Shown here one piece after another: positions 27,176 to 35,631 of a stretch of DNA of 64,000 nt (the stretch's first letter is position 1; each line of letters begins with the position of its first letter). Below the pieces are notes generated by a model. The model was not told the origin of the DNA. It saw only the letters and a list, made by a program, of their open reading frames with translations, and searched no databases. The stretch spans positions 186,001-250,000 of the forward strand of contig NZ_BMCG01000004.1 of assembly GCF_014635065.1 (NCBI RefSeq), in the 5' to 3' direction. The position numbers were made by a program, and so were the translations under genes. Origin of the DNA: Oxalicibacterium flavum. GTDB taxonomy: Bacteria; Pseudomonadota; Gammaproteobacteria; Burkholderiales; Burkholderiaceae_D.

Positions 27176-27873
27176 ACGACGCGCAATCGCTGGAAGATAT
27201 CGCAAGGGAACACAGGATGTTGTTGAACGAATACGGCCGTGTGCAGCAGCGTTGCAGCGACCTGATTGCCGGCCAGGCAGGGCGGCTCGAGCAGCAGGCA
27301 CAGCGCATACGGCAACTGGAGGCGGAAACCATGCGCCTGCGCGGCGAACTCGTCGCGCGCGACACGGCACTGGCCTGCGCGCGGGAAGACATGGCGAACC
27401 TTAAGCAGGCAATCCCGGGTTTGCCGACGCGCATCACGCTGGCGCGCCGCGTGGAATCGCTGAGCGCGCGCGTGCAGGATCTGATGCGCGAACTCCTGCG
27501 CATGCAATGGCTGCGCAAGGAGTCGGGCAAATCCGCCACCGCTGATGTCTGGGCCAAGTCGGTGCTGTGCATCGGCCGCGAGATGGAAGGTGCGGACACG
27601 CGGCGCGCGATCGAAAGCGCCGGCGGTCGCTTCCTGCAGCATGCCGAGGAAGACGACCACGCCGCGCTCGAAGCCAGCCTGGTGGCGGCTGATCTGGTGA
27701 TCTGCCAGACCGGCTGCATCAGCCACGACGCCTACTGGCGCGTGCAGGATCATTGCCGTCGTACCGGCAAGCAATGCGTGCTGGTGGAGCAACCGCAGGC
27801 GATGCGCTTCGTGCGCAACAAGGAGATCACGGCAGAGGTCGTGACGGCGCGCGAACCCGCAGCCTCTTCCTGA
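27172..27873 (+). CDS. DUF2325 domain protein with N-terminal coiled coil
   Basis: 233 residues. Residues about 25-95 are a charged, heptad-like coiled coil (GRLEQQAQRIRQLEAETMRL). The C-terminal half matches DUF2325: SVLCIGREMEGADTRRAIESAG, DLVICQTGCISHDAYWRVQD and CVLVEQPQAMRF, a Rossmann-like fold with conserved cysteines (C in VICQTGC). The family is of unknown function and occurs near iron or heme uptake genes in betaproteobacteria. It is coupled to the upstream gene and controlled by the same Fur box. Confidence 0.85.
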   Translation: MNDAQSLEDIAREHRMLLNEYGRVQQRCSDLIAGQAGRLEQQAQRIRQLEAETMRLRGELVARDTALACAREDMANLKQAIPGLPTRITLARRVESLSARVQDLMRELLRMQWLRKESGKSATADVWAKSVLCIGREMEGADTRRAIESAGGRFLQHAEEDDHAALEASLVAADLVICQTGCISHDAYWRVQDHCRRTGKQCVLVEQPQAMRFVRNKEITAEVVTAREPAASS

Positions 27874-27964
27874 TCGCCGTCATGGGTTTGCCGCTCTGCA
27901 TGCGGCGTCAAAACAACAGCAGGTCTGATGGAAATTGCCCGATCGCCAGCCGACTTGTATCATT

Positions 27965-27979
27965 TGCGAATAATTCTTA
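27965..27979. promoter_or_regulatory. Fur box upstream of fecI-7
   Basis: TGCGAAT-A-ATTCTTA matches the 7-1-7 pattern at most positions and lies about 40 bp before the sigma gene. Confidence 0.75.
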
Positions 27980-28017
27980 TCCGCATTTGAAGGGGCCAGT
28001 CCCGCAGATGAGGGACC

Positions 28018-28524
28018 ATGCCTGTCGCCGACCATCCACACCACGACCAACTCATCGCGCTCTACAGTGACCACCACGGTTGGCTGCTGGGCTGGCTGCG
28101 CCGCAAGATCGGCAACACCTTCGATGCGGCCGACCTCGCGCAGGATACCTTCGCGCGCATCATGGTCTCGCGCGAACTGGGCACAGTGCAGGAGCCACGC
28201 GCCTATCTGACTACCATCGCCAAGGGCCTGGTCGTCAACTGGTACCAGCGCCAAGCGCTCGAGCGTTCCTATCTCGATGCATTGGCTGCGATGCCCGAAG
28301 AGCAGGCGCCGTCCGCCGAGCAGCGTTGCCTGATTCTCGAAACCCTGCATGAAATCGACCGCATGCTCGATGCGTTGCCGGCCAAGGTGCGGCAGGCCTT
28401 CCTGCTGTCGCAGCTCGAAGGCATGAAATACGAAGACATCGCACGCCAGCTCGACGTGTCGCTGATCAGCGTCAAACGCTACATGAAGCAGGCATTCCTG
28501 CACTGCCTCGCGGTGATCGAATGA
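28018..28524 (+). CDS. fecI: FecI-type ECF sigma factor (cassette 7)
   Basis: A 168-residue ECF sigma factor from ATG 28018 with GAGG upstream. It begins MPVADHPHHD, then LYSDHHGWLLGWLRRKI and ADLAQDTFARIM (region 2) and MKYEDIARQLDVSLISVKRYM (region 4). It overlaps fecR-7 by ATGA. Confidence 0.93.
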   Translation: MPVADHPHHDQLIALYSDHHGWLLGWLRRKIGNTFDAADLAQDTFARIMVSRELGTVQEPRAYLTTIAKGLVVNWYQRQALERSYLDALAAMPEEQAPSAEQRCLILETLHEIDRMLDALPAKVRQAFLLSQLEGMKYEDIARQLDVSLISVKRYMKQAFLHCLAVIE

Positions 28525-29519
28525 GTGCGGTGACCGACGCGCCAGCCGCGCCCATCGACCCCGACATCCTCGAGGAAGCGGCGGACTGGCTGGTGCAACT
28601 GCACGCCGGGGCAGTGTGCAACGCCGATCGTGCGGTGTGGGAACGCTGGCGCGAGCGCAGCCCGGAACATGCGCGCGCCTGGGCCCGCGCCGAACTGCTG
28701 CTGAACAAGCTGGGCGGCGTGCCGCCGTCGCTGGCGATGCCAACGCTGGCGCGTACACCCGATCGCCTGCGGCGCACCACCGTGATCAAGCTCGCGGCGT
28801 TGATGGCGGCAGTGCCCGCCGCGTGGCTGGCCTGGCCGCGCCTTGAACTGCTGGTCAGCACGGATTACCGTACCTCGGTCGGTGAGCGGCGCGACGTGCG
28901 GCTGGCGGACGGCACCTCGGCCTTTCTCAATACCGATAGCGCGGTGGCGGTACGTTTCGACGAGTCACAGCGCAGGCTCGTGCTGCAGCAGGGCGAAGTT
29001 CTGGTTACGACCGCGCCCGATAACCACGCCACGCATCGCTCCTTCATCGTCGCTTCGCAGGAGGGCCGGATGGAGGCGCTGGGCACGCGTTTTTCAGTGC
29101 GGCAGGAAGACGGCCACACGCGCCTGACGGTGTTCGAAGGCGCGGTGCGGATCACGCTGGCCGACAGCCATGACGAACGCGTGATTGAAGCCGGCGAGCA
29201 GACGCGCTTCACGCGGCGCGCGATCGCCGAGGTCACGCCGGCCGACGACATCGGCTGGGCCTGGACGCAGGGCATGCTGGTGGCCGACAACATGCGGCTC
29301 GATGCCTTCGCGGCCGAACTCGCGCGTTACCGCAGCGGCCTGCTGCGTACCGAGCCATCAGTGGCCGGCGTGCGCATTTCCGGCTCCTATCCGCTGGACG
29401 ACACCGACCAGACCCTGGCGATGCTGGTGACGACCTATCCGGTCGATGCCGTCACCCGGTTCGGCGGACGCTGGGTCACCTTCGTGCCGCGCGTGGCGCA
29501 GGCACCGCGTCATCCGTAG
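28521..29519 (+). CDS. fecR: FecR-type anti-sigma/signal transducer (cassette 7)
   Basis: A 332-residue FecR-like transducer. It has the DUF4880-like part (LEEAADWLVQLHAGAVCNAD; SPEHARAWARAE), a membrane helix (LAALMAAVPAAWLAW), the FecR domain (LADGTSAFLNTDSAVAVRF; ALGTRFSVRQE) and a C-terminal end with RFGGRWVTFVP in place of the usual TRYWV. It starts in the ATGA overlap and ends about 100 bp before receptor 7. Confidence 0.92.
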   Translation: MSAVTDAPAAPIDPDILEEAADWLVQLHAGAVCNADRAVWERWRERSPEHARAWARAELLLNKLGGVPPSLAMPTLARTPDRLRRTTVIKLAALMAAVPAAWLAWPRLELLVSTDYRTSVGERRDVRLADGTSAFLNTDSAVAVRFDESQRRLVLQQGEVLVTTAPDNHATHRSFIVASQEGRMEALGTRFSVRQEDGHTRLTVFEGAVRITLADSHDERVIEAGEQTRFTRRAIAEVTPADDIGWAWTQGMLVADNMRLDAFAAELARYRSGLLRTEPSVAGVRISGSYPLDDTDQTLAMLVTTYPVDAVTRFGGRWVTFVPRVAQAPRHP

Positions 29520-29529
29520 TCCGTAGGCA

Positions 29530-29558
29530 AAAATTTTTTCAGGACGCTGATACTTTTT
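29530..29558 (+). promoter_or_regulatory. Putative FecI-dependent promoter of receptor 7
   Basis: AAAAT at 29530-29534 and CTTTTTT from 29553 are 18 bp apart, and GAGGTGAA follows about 20 bp later, as in cassettes 2, 4 and 5. Confidence 0.45.
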
Positions 29559-29617
29559 TCCATCCTGGCTGGCAGACGAGGTGAACCCCTCCATACATCA
29601 GCCAGAAGGATTGCTTT

Positions 29618-32086
29618 ATGTCACGTCACTTCCCGCGCACTGCCGAACGCCGCTTCTCCGAGCGCCGTGTTTCGCGCGCCGTTCGCATCGCTCTGTTCGG
29701 CATGGCCGTCGTCGCCACGGCCGTCACTGTCGGCCTTACACCCGTCCATGCGGCCGGTGCGCCGCTCGACAGCGCCGTCGTTCATGCCTATAACATCCCG
29801 GCCGGCCCGCTGGGCCGCAACCTGTCCAACTTTGCCGCGCAGTCCGGCGTCGCGCTGTCCTTCGATCCCGCGCTGACCGCCGGCCTCACCAGTCCGGCGC
29901 TGTCCGGCAGCTATTCGCCGCGCGAGGCGATCGGCCGCCTGCTCGCCGGCAGCGGGCTCGAAGTCGTCACGCGCGCCGACGGCAGCTATACGTTGAAGAA
30001 GGCGGCGGAAGAAGCGCCGCGCGAAAGTTCGACGCTGCCGGCGGTGCAGGTAATGGCCGACGTGCTGGGCAGCACCACCGAAGGGACCGGCTCCTATACC
30101 ACTGGTGCCGCCAGCACGGCGACGCGACTGAACCTGTCGCTGCGCGAGACGCCGCAGTCGGTCAGCGTGATGACGCGCCAGCGCATGGAAGATCAAGGCT
30201 TGACGCAGTTGCAGGATGTGGTGGCGCAGACGGCGGGTCTGGTCATTTCGCAAGGCGGCAATGCGGGATCGGATTCCAGCCCGATCTATTCGCGCGGCTT
30301 CCAGGTGGAGAACTATCAGATCGACGGCGTCGGCCAGGTCTATGGCGGCTACAACGGCATCTTTCAGACCAACGACATGGTCTTGTATGACCGGGTCGAG
30401 GTGGTGCGCGGCGCGACCGGCCTGATGAACGGCATCGGTACGCCAAGTGCGACGATCAATCTGGTGCGCAAGAAACCGACTTCGCAATTCCAGGCAATGG
30501 CGCGCGTGGAGGTCGGATCGTGGGATTACTACCGGGCAGAGGTGGATGTCTCGAGCACGCTCAACGAAGCCGGTACGGTGCGTGGTCGCCTGATCGCAGC
30601 GGTACAGGACAACGATTCCTACATCGACCGCCTGCACGAAGAGAAGAAGATCGTTTCCGGCATCGTCGAGGCGGACATCGGCCCTTCGACGCTGGCCACG
30701 GTTGGATTCACCTATCAGAAGCATGACGCGACCGGCCATGCGCGCGCAGGCTTGCCGGCCTATTACGCCGATGGCGGCCGCATCCAATGGTCACGTTCGG
30801 CATCGGCGGCGGCTTCCTGGGCCTACTCTGAACGCGAAATGCAATCCGTGTTCGGTTCGATCGAACATCAATTTGCCAATGACTGGATGGTCAAGGGCAC
30901 ATTGAGCTACGCGCAAAGCAAGTATGACGAAGTGCTGGGTTATGCGGCTGCCTATTACCCGACCCAGTTCCCCGATCGCGCAACCGGTGCCAACGTCGAT
31001 CTGTGGGCTGGCCGTTGGGCGGGACAGCCGATACAGACCAGTCTCGATTTGTATGCGACCGGGCCGTTCGAACTGTTCGGCCGCAAGCATGACCTGGTAC
31101 TGGGTGCGACGTCTTCCTATACGAGGGACAGCACCGTCGGTTACGACCTGTGGTGGATCGGCACCTGGGACCCGTCCATCGGCAACATCTTCAACTGGGA
31201 TGGCAACACGCCGGCCGCACCATACAACCCGGCAAACAGCGATATCGTCACCTCCGAGCGCATCACCAGCGCCTACACCACGGCGCGCTTCAAACCTACG
31301 GACCGGTTGTCGGTCATTCTGGGTTCACGGATAACCAACTGGGCAAACGATTCCCGCTACGAGCGCAACAAGGTCACGCCATATGCGGGCCTTGTGTACG
31401 ACCTGAGCCAGGACTGGTCCACTTACGTCAGTTACACCGACATCTTCAAGCCGCAGAGTGCACGCGACATCAACAACAACTTCATCGATCCGCTGCTCGG
31501 CAGCAGTTATGAAATCGGCGTGAAGGGCGAACTGTTCGACAAGCGGTTGAACGTCGGTGCCGCTATCTACAAGATCAAGCAGGATAATCTTGCCGTGACG
31601 ATCGTGCCGAATGTGCCGGTTACCGGCGGCAATGCAGTCGAGGCGGTATCCGGCACCACCACCAAGGGCATCGAGTTCGAAGTCGGTGGCGAGCTGGCGA
31701 AGAACTGGCAGGGTTCGGCCAGCTTTGCGCGAAACATCTCCCGAGATCGGGACGGCGTCTCGCTGAACACGGATGTTCCCCAGAACACCGTCAAACTGTT
31801 CACCACCTACCGCATGCCGCAAGTCGGTGGAGGATTGACGATCGGCGGCGGTGTGCGCTGGCAAAGCGCCTTGTACAGCGATAATCAGGGACCGGCGGGT
31901 GACCAGCGCTTTACGCAAGGTGCCTATTCGGTGGTCGACCTGATGGTGCGCTATCAGATCAACAAGCAACTGTCCGCAACGGCCAATTTATATAACGCGT
32001 TCGATAAATGGTATTACACGGGTACCGGCAATACCTACTATGGTGCACCGCGCAGTCTTCGCGTTTCCCTGGATATGCGCTTCTGA
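29618..32086 (+). CDS. TonB-dependent siderophore receptor with STN domain (receptor 7)
   Basis: An 822-residue receptor from ATG 29618 with AGAAGGA upstream. It shows a signal peptide (ending near VHAAGA), STN (AYNIPAGPLGRNLSNFAAQS), the TTEGTGSYTT linker, plug (LRETPQSVSVMTRQRMEDQG; RVEVVRGATGLMNGIGTPSA) and a barrel ending YNAFDKWYYTG and LDMRF. It belongs to the paralogue group with receptors 1, 2, 4 and 5. The PepSY/DUF operon downstream may handle the iron it imports. Confidence 0.92.
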   Translation: MSRHFPRTAERRFSERRVSRAVRIALFGMAVVATAVTVGLTPVHAAGAPLDSAVVHAYNIPAGPLGRNLSNFAAQSGVALSFDPALTAGLTSPALSGSYSPREAIGRLLAGSGLEVVTRADGSYTLKKAAEEAPRESSTLPAVQVMADVLGSTTEGTGSYTTGAASTATRLNLSLRETPQSVSVMTRQRMEDQGLTQLQDVVAQTAGLVISQGGNAGSDSSPIYSRGFQVENYQIDGVGQVYGGYNGIFQTNDMVLYDRVEVVRGATGLMNGIGTPSATINLVRKKPTSQFQAMARVEVGSWDYYRAEVDVSSTLNEAGTVRGRLIAAVQDNDSYIDRLHEEKKIVSGIVEADIGPSTLATVGFTYQKHDATGHARAGLPAYYADGGRIQWSRSASAAASWAYSEREMQSVFGSIEHQFANDWMVKGTLSYAQSKYDEVLGYAAAYYPTQFPDRATGANVDLWAGRWAGQPIQTSLDLYATGPFELFGRKHDLVLGATSSYTRDSTVGYDLWWIGTWDPSIGNIFNWDGNTPAAPYNPANSDIVTSERITSAYTTARFKPTDRLSVILGSRITNWANDSRYERNKVTPYAGLVYDLSQDWSTYVSYTDIFKPQSARDINNNFIDPLLGSSYEIGVKGELFDKRLNVGAAIYKIKQDNLAVTIVPNVPVTGGNAVEAVSGTTTKGIEFEVGGELAKNWQGSASFARNISRDRDGVSLNTDVPQNTVKLFTTYRMPQVGGGLTIGGGVRWQSALYSDNQGPAGDQRFTQGAYSVVDLMVRYQINKQLSATANLYNAFDKWYYTGTGNTYYGAPRSLRVSLDMRF

Positions 32087-32098
32087 TGTCTTTTGCGT

Positions 32099-32134
32099 AA
32101 GGGCCGTCGAACTGCGACGTTCGATGGCCCTTTT
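32099..32134 (+). terminator. Intrinsic terminator after receptor 7
   Basis: AAGGGCC-TCGAAC pairs with GTTCGA-GGCCCTT (one G-T pair between the halves), followed by TTTT. Confidence 0.8.
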
Positions 32135-32249
32135 CATTTCGCTGACTTGTTGATGCGAATGGGAAACCAGCTTGCCTCTGTGGGATGGCCTCTCCGCAGG
32201 TCAGATGTCAAGTCTGCACGGGCGGCCCTATACCCTTTGGAGTGCCAAA

Positions 32250-32264
32250 TGAGATTTATTATCA
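32250..32264. promoter_or_regulatory. Fur box upstream of the PepSY operon
   Basis: TGAGATT-T-ATTATCA is a good 7-1-7 match with a consensus right half. It lies about 240 bp before the PepSY gene, implying a long leader. Confidence 0.8.
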
Positions 32265-32356
32265 TTTTCGTGAGATTTCAGCGAAAATAGCGGGCGCGGA
32301 ACAGGAGATTTGCCCGAATCCTGGCCCTTTTTTGATTCTCGTTGGTCATAGTTAAC

Positions 32357-32404
32357 AGGAGCAGTGTGATTTGCTCCTCCCCGCCGGCAATTGCCGGCGT
32401 TTTC
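32357..32404 (+). promoter_or_regulatory. Tandem hairpins in the PepSY operon leader
   Basis: AGGAGCA/TGCTCCT (7-bp stem, 8-nt loop) at 32357-32378 is followed at once by the palindrome CGCCGGCAA/TTGCCGGCG at 32382-32399 and TTTT. The second hairpin with its T run looks like a terminator between the Fur box and the coding region, so it could act as an attenuator; the first could be alternative. No known RNA family is recognised. Confidence 0.45.
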
Positions 32405-32505
32405 AAATGGTGCAATGTGTTGACGTGGATGCTTTCTTCGATGGTTGATCCTTTCCTGCCCTGTGCGGGAAGGGCCGTATGCACGCGTCGGTTCGAGGAG
32501 CGCGC

Positions 32506-34146
32506 ATGAAGGAAGGTTTTCGCCAGTGCATGGCATGGCTGCATACCTGGACTGGGCTGGTGGTCGGCTGGGTCCTGTTCTTTGTTTTCGTGACCGGTAC
32601 TGCCGGCTACGCGACCTATGAGCTCGACCGCTGGATGCGGCCTGAACTGCCGCTGGCCGCACCGTCGCAGGTCAAGCCGGCCGAGGCGCTGACAAAGGCC
32701 GAAGCCTTCCTCGAGGAACGCGCCAAGGACGCCAGTACCTGGACCATCGTGCTGCCGGGCGACCGGTCGCAGCCCAACCTCGGCGTGTTCTACCAGTCGC
32801 CGCCCAAGGAAGGCGAGGGGCGGCGCGGACGCTTCAGCCGCGCCACGCTGGATGCGGAAACCGGCGAAGAGATCAAGCTCGAGCAGGTGCGCGAGACCGG
32901 CGGCGGGCATCTGCTCTACCGCATGCACTACAGCCTGCACTACATTCCCTACGATGTCGCTTTCCGCCTGGTCGGCGTCTGCACCATGCTGATGTTCATG
33001 GCGATCATCAGCGGCGTGATCACGCACAAGAAAATCTTTGCCGACTTCTTTACCTTCCGTCCCGGCAAGGGGCAGCGCTCGTGGCTGGATGCGCACAACC
33101 TCATCAGCGTGATGGCACTGCCGTTCTTCGTGATGATCACCTACAGCGGACTGATGTTCTTCATGTTCCAGTACATGCCGCTGGGCGTGGCGGGCGTCTA
33201 TGGCAAGGGCGAGGAGAATGCGCAGAAGTTCTACGAGGTGCTGTATCCGCAGCGCGCGGGTGGCCAGAAGGATGCGCAGGCCGCAGGGCGCGCGCCGCTG
33301 TTGCCGATGCTGCAGGAAGCCGAACGCCGCTGGGGTCCGGGACAGGTGCAGCGCATCAGTATCCGTCAGCCGTATCTGGAAGGCAGCGAGACCACCGTAT
33401 CGCGCATCGGCACGACTACGGTCGGCCGTTCGTCGGAACTGAAGTTCGATGGCGTCAATGGCAAGCTGACCGGCGTGGACGAGCCGCAGTCCAATGCCCG
33501 TGAATTCCAGGACGTGATGTTCGGCCTGCACGAAGGCCGCTTCGCCGGGCCGCTGCTGCGCTGGCTGTACGTCGCGAGCGGCTTGCTGGGCGCGGCGATG
33601 ATCGCAACCGGGCTGGTGCTGTGGACGGTCAAGCGCAAGGTCAAGCAGGACAAGCTGGTCAAGGCGGGCGAGAAGCGCGAGTTCGGCTTCCGGCTGGTCG
33701 AGTGCCTGAACATCGGCACCGTCGCCGGCCTGCCGTTCGCGATCGCCGTCTATTTCTGGGCCAATCGCCTGCTGCCGGCTGCGATGGAAGGCCGCCGCGC
33801 GTGGGAAGTGCATGCCATGTTCATCGCCTGGGGTTTGACGTTGCTCTATCCGGCCTTCCGCTCGTCTATGCGTGCCTGGATCGACGAGCTGTGGCTGACT
33901 GCCGGCGCCTTTGCGCTGCTGCCGGTGCTCAATGCCCTGACCACCTATCGCCATCTTGGCGTGACGATTCCGGCCGGCGACTGGTCGCTGGCCAGCATCG
34001 ATCTGACGCTGCTGGCGCTGGGTCTGTTCTTCGCACTGGCGGCGCGCAAGGTGCAGCGCAAGCTGGCGGCCACGCCGCCGGTCAAGGCGGCGGCACCGAA
34101 GAAGACAGCGCCGGTTCCCGATGCGCCGCCAGAACCCGCATCGTGA
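32506..34146 (+). CDS. PepSY-associated transmembrane protein
   Basis: A 546-residue inner-membrane protein from ATG 32506, with GAGGAG upstream. A membrane helix (LVVGWVLFFVFVTGTAGYA) follows the conserved start FRQCMAWLHTWTGLV; RETGGGHLLYRMHYSLHYIP and VHAMFIAWG-type motifs are typical of PepSY_TM proteins. Further helices lie at LVGVCTMLMFMAIISGVI, LPFFVMITYSGLMFFMF and several in the last 200 residues, followed by a Pro/Ala/Lys-rich cytoplasmic tail. Such proteins accompany siderophore receptors and may reduce ferric siderophores; that role is proposed for the family, not shown here. Confidence 0.9.
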   Translation: MKEGFRQCMAWLHTWTGLVVGWVLFFVFVTGTAGYATYELDRWMRPELPLAAPSQVKPAEALTKAEAFLEERAKDASTWTIVLPGDRSQPNLGVFYQSPPKEGEGRRGRFSRATLDAETGEEIKLEQVRETGGGHLLYRMHYSLHYIPYDVAFRLVGVCTMLMFMAIISGVITHKKIFADFFTFRPGKGQRSWLDAHNLISVMALPFFVMITYSGLMFFMFQYMPLGVAGVYGKGEENAQKFYEVLYPQRAGGQKDAQAAGRAPLLPMLQEAERRWGPGQVQRISIRQPYLEGSETTVSRIGTTTVGRSSELKFDGVNGKLTGVDEPQSNAREFQDVMFGLHEGRFAGPLLRWLYVASGLLGAAMIATGLVLWTVKRKVKQDKLVKAGEKREFGFRLVECLNIGTVAGLPFAIAVYFWANRLLPAAMEGRRAWEVHAMFIAWGLTLLYPAFRSSMRAWIDELWLTAGAFALLPVLNALTTYRHLGVTIPAGDWSLASIDLTLLALGLFFALAARKVQRKLAATPPVKAAAPKKTAPVPDAPPEPAS

Positions 34147-34204
34147 CCATTGCATGACTTTCGCAGGACTTCCCGTTTTAAACCAATCAGAAAGGAACCG
34201 TTCC

Positions 34205-34846
34205 ATGATCAGGAAACCGCTTGTTACGCTGTTGCTGTCCGTTTTTGCCATCGGCGCCCAGGCGCACCAGGTGTGGGTCGAGCGCGATGCGACCGGACCC
34301 GCCAAGATTTACGTCGGTGATGTTGACGGCGATCGCGATGAGGGCGACGACGTCAAGAAGCTCGAAGCGACCACGCGCGTGTTCGGTACCGATCCCAAGA
34401 AGACCGTCAAGGTGGTGGCCAAGCATGGTCACCTGGAAGCGGATGCCGGCAAGGGCGACGTGCGCCTGATCAACGACCAGGTCTGGAAACCGTGGAAGAA
34501 CAAGGACGGACAGCTGCAGGCTGCGGTCTTCAACTCGCGCGCCGGCCGTACCGAGACTTCCGCCGCGCTGGATTTCGAGCTGGTGCCGGTCGCCGCCAAC
34601 AGCAATACCTTCACGCTGCTGTTCAAGGGCAAGCCGCTTGCCAACAAGAACGTAACGATCGTCAATCCCGAGCAATGGACCAAGGGCTTCAAGACCGATG
34701 ATGCCGGTCGCATCGACGTGCCGGTGGCAGGCAAGGGCCGCTACATCCTGATGAGCAGCCACGAACTCAAGGGCGATGCGGAAGTCGGCGGTGAAAAGGT
34801 GCAGAAGCTGTCGTACACGACGACGCTGAGCTTCGTCGCAGAGTAA
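34205..34846 (+). CDS. DUF4198 periplasmic protein (first copy)
   Basis: 213 residues with a short signal peptide (LLLSVFAIGAQAHQVWVE). The mature protein begins HQVWVERD, characteristic of DUF4198/NikM-like proteins linked to metal uptake, where an N-terminal His after cleavage may bind metal. TLLFKGKPLANKNVTIVNPE and a C-terminal YTTTLSFVAE complete the pattern. AGAAAGGAA precedes the start. It lies 58 bp after the PepSY gene and is likely co-transcribed. Confidence 0.85.
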   Translation: MIRKPLVTLLLSVFAIGAQAHQVWVERDATGPAKIYVGDVDGDRDEGDDVKKLEATTRVFGTDPKKTVKVVAKHGHLEADAGKGDVRLINDQVWKPWKNKDGQLQAAVFNSRAGRTETSAALDFELVPVAANSNTFTLLFKGKPLANKNVTIVNPEQWTKGFKTDDAGRIDVPVAGKGRYILMSSHELKGDAEVGGEKVQKLSYTTTLSFVAE

Positions 34847-34877
34847 TCGCATTGCGCATCACTTCCACGGGGCAGGC

Positions 34878-35207
34878 ATGAGCAAGACAGGTTCGGGCAA
34901 GGCGGCAGCCGATAGCGGCGCGGGTTATCGCTGGATGGTGGCGTCGCGGGTGGTCGCCGGTTTCATCGGCGGCTATCTGCTGGCGTCGCTGGCGACCGTG
35001 GTGCTGGCGCTGCTGCTGCCGCGCGTGTCGGATACCTCGCAGGCCGAGGCATTGCTGATTGCCACCCTGTGGAGCTTTGCGCTCTATGCCGTGATCGTCA
35101 TCTGGACTTTCACCACGCGTAGCGCGACACGCGCCTGGGTCGGCATTGGCGCATGCGGCGCGGCGCTGTCGCTGGCGTGGCTGCTGTTGCGCGCACTGTC
35201 CAACTAG
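34878..35207 (+). CDS. DUF3649 small membrane protein
   Basis: 109 residues with three predicted membrane helices: VVAGFIGGYLLASLATVVLA, LLIATLWSFALYAVIVIW and WVGIGACGAALSLAWLLL. The YRWMVASRVVAGFIGGYLLA start is typical of DUF3649, found beside DUF3325 and PepSY proteins in Fur-controlled iron operons. GGGGCAGG precedes the ATG. Function unknown. Confidence 0.85.
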   Translation: MSKTGSGKAAADSGAGYRWMVASRVVAGFIGGYLLASLATVVLALLLPRVSDTSQAEALLIATLWSFALYAVIVIWTFTTRSATRAWVGIGACGAALSLAWLLLRALSN

Positions 35208-35219
35208 GTGGACGCATCC

Positions 35220-35576
35220 ATGACTTTCATTGCAACCCTGATGGCGGCGCTGCTTTGCTATGCCGCCATGTCTTCCCTCAGCCTGGCGATGGATCGCCAT
35301 TACGAACAACTGACCAGCCAGCGCGAGGTGCCGGCAGCGCGTCGTCGCGTCTTCCGCATTGCGGGCTGGACGCTGCTGGTGCTGTCGGCTGCCGCCTGCA
35401 TCCGCATCTGGGACATCGGCATCGGGCTGACGGTCTGGTTCGCGCTGTTGATGACTGCCGCGCTGGCGGTGGCTTGCGGCATGACCTATGTGCCGCGTGT
35501 GGCGGTGGCGATCTCGGTGGCGGCAATGCCGCTGGGGCTGCTCGGTTTCGGCACGGTGTGGGCACTCGGACTGTGA
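35220..35576 (+). CDS. DUF3325 small membrane protein
   Basis: 118 residues from ATG 35220 (a GTG at 35208 is an alternative adjoining the previous stop). Four hydrophobic segments are visible: FIATLMAALLCYAAMSSLSL, GWTLLVLSAAACI, WFALLMTAALAVACGM and VAISVAAMPLGLLGFGTVW. The AMDRHYEQLTSQREVPAARR loop is typical of DUF3325. It directly follows DUF3649 and probably works with it. Confidence 0.85.
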   Translation: MTFIATLMAALLCYAAMSSLSLAMDRHYEQLTSQREVPAARRRVFRIAGWTLLVLSAAACIRIWDIGIGLTVWFALLMTAALAVACGMTYVPRVAVAISVAAMPLGLLGFGTVWALGL

Positions 35577-35631
35577 GTCGGTCTGGCCGTTTGCTGCCGG
35601 TTTTCCAATTACTTTTTCTGCAGGACTCGTC

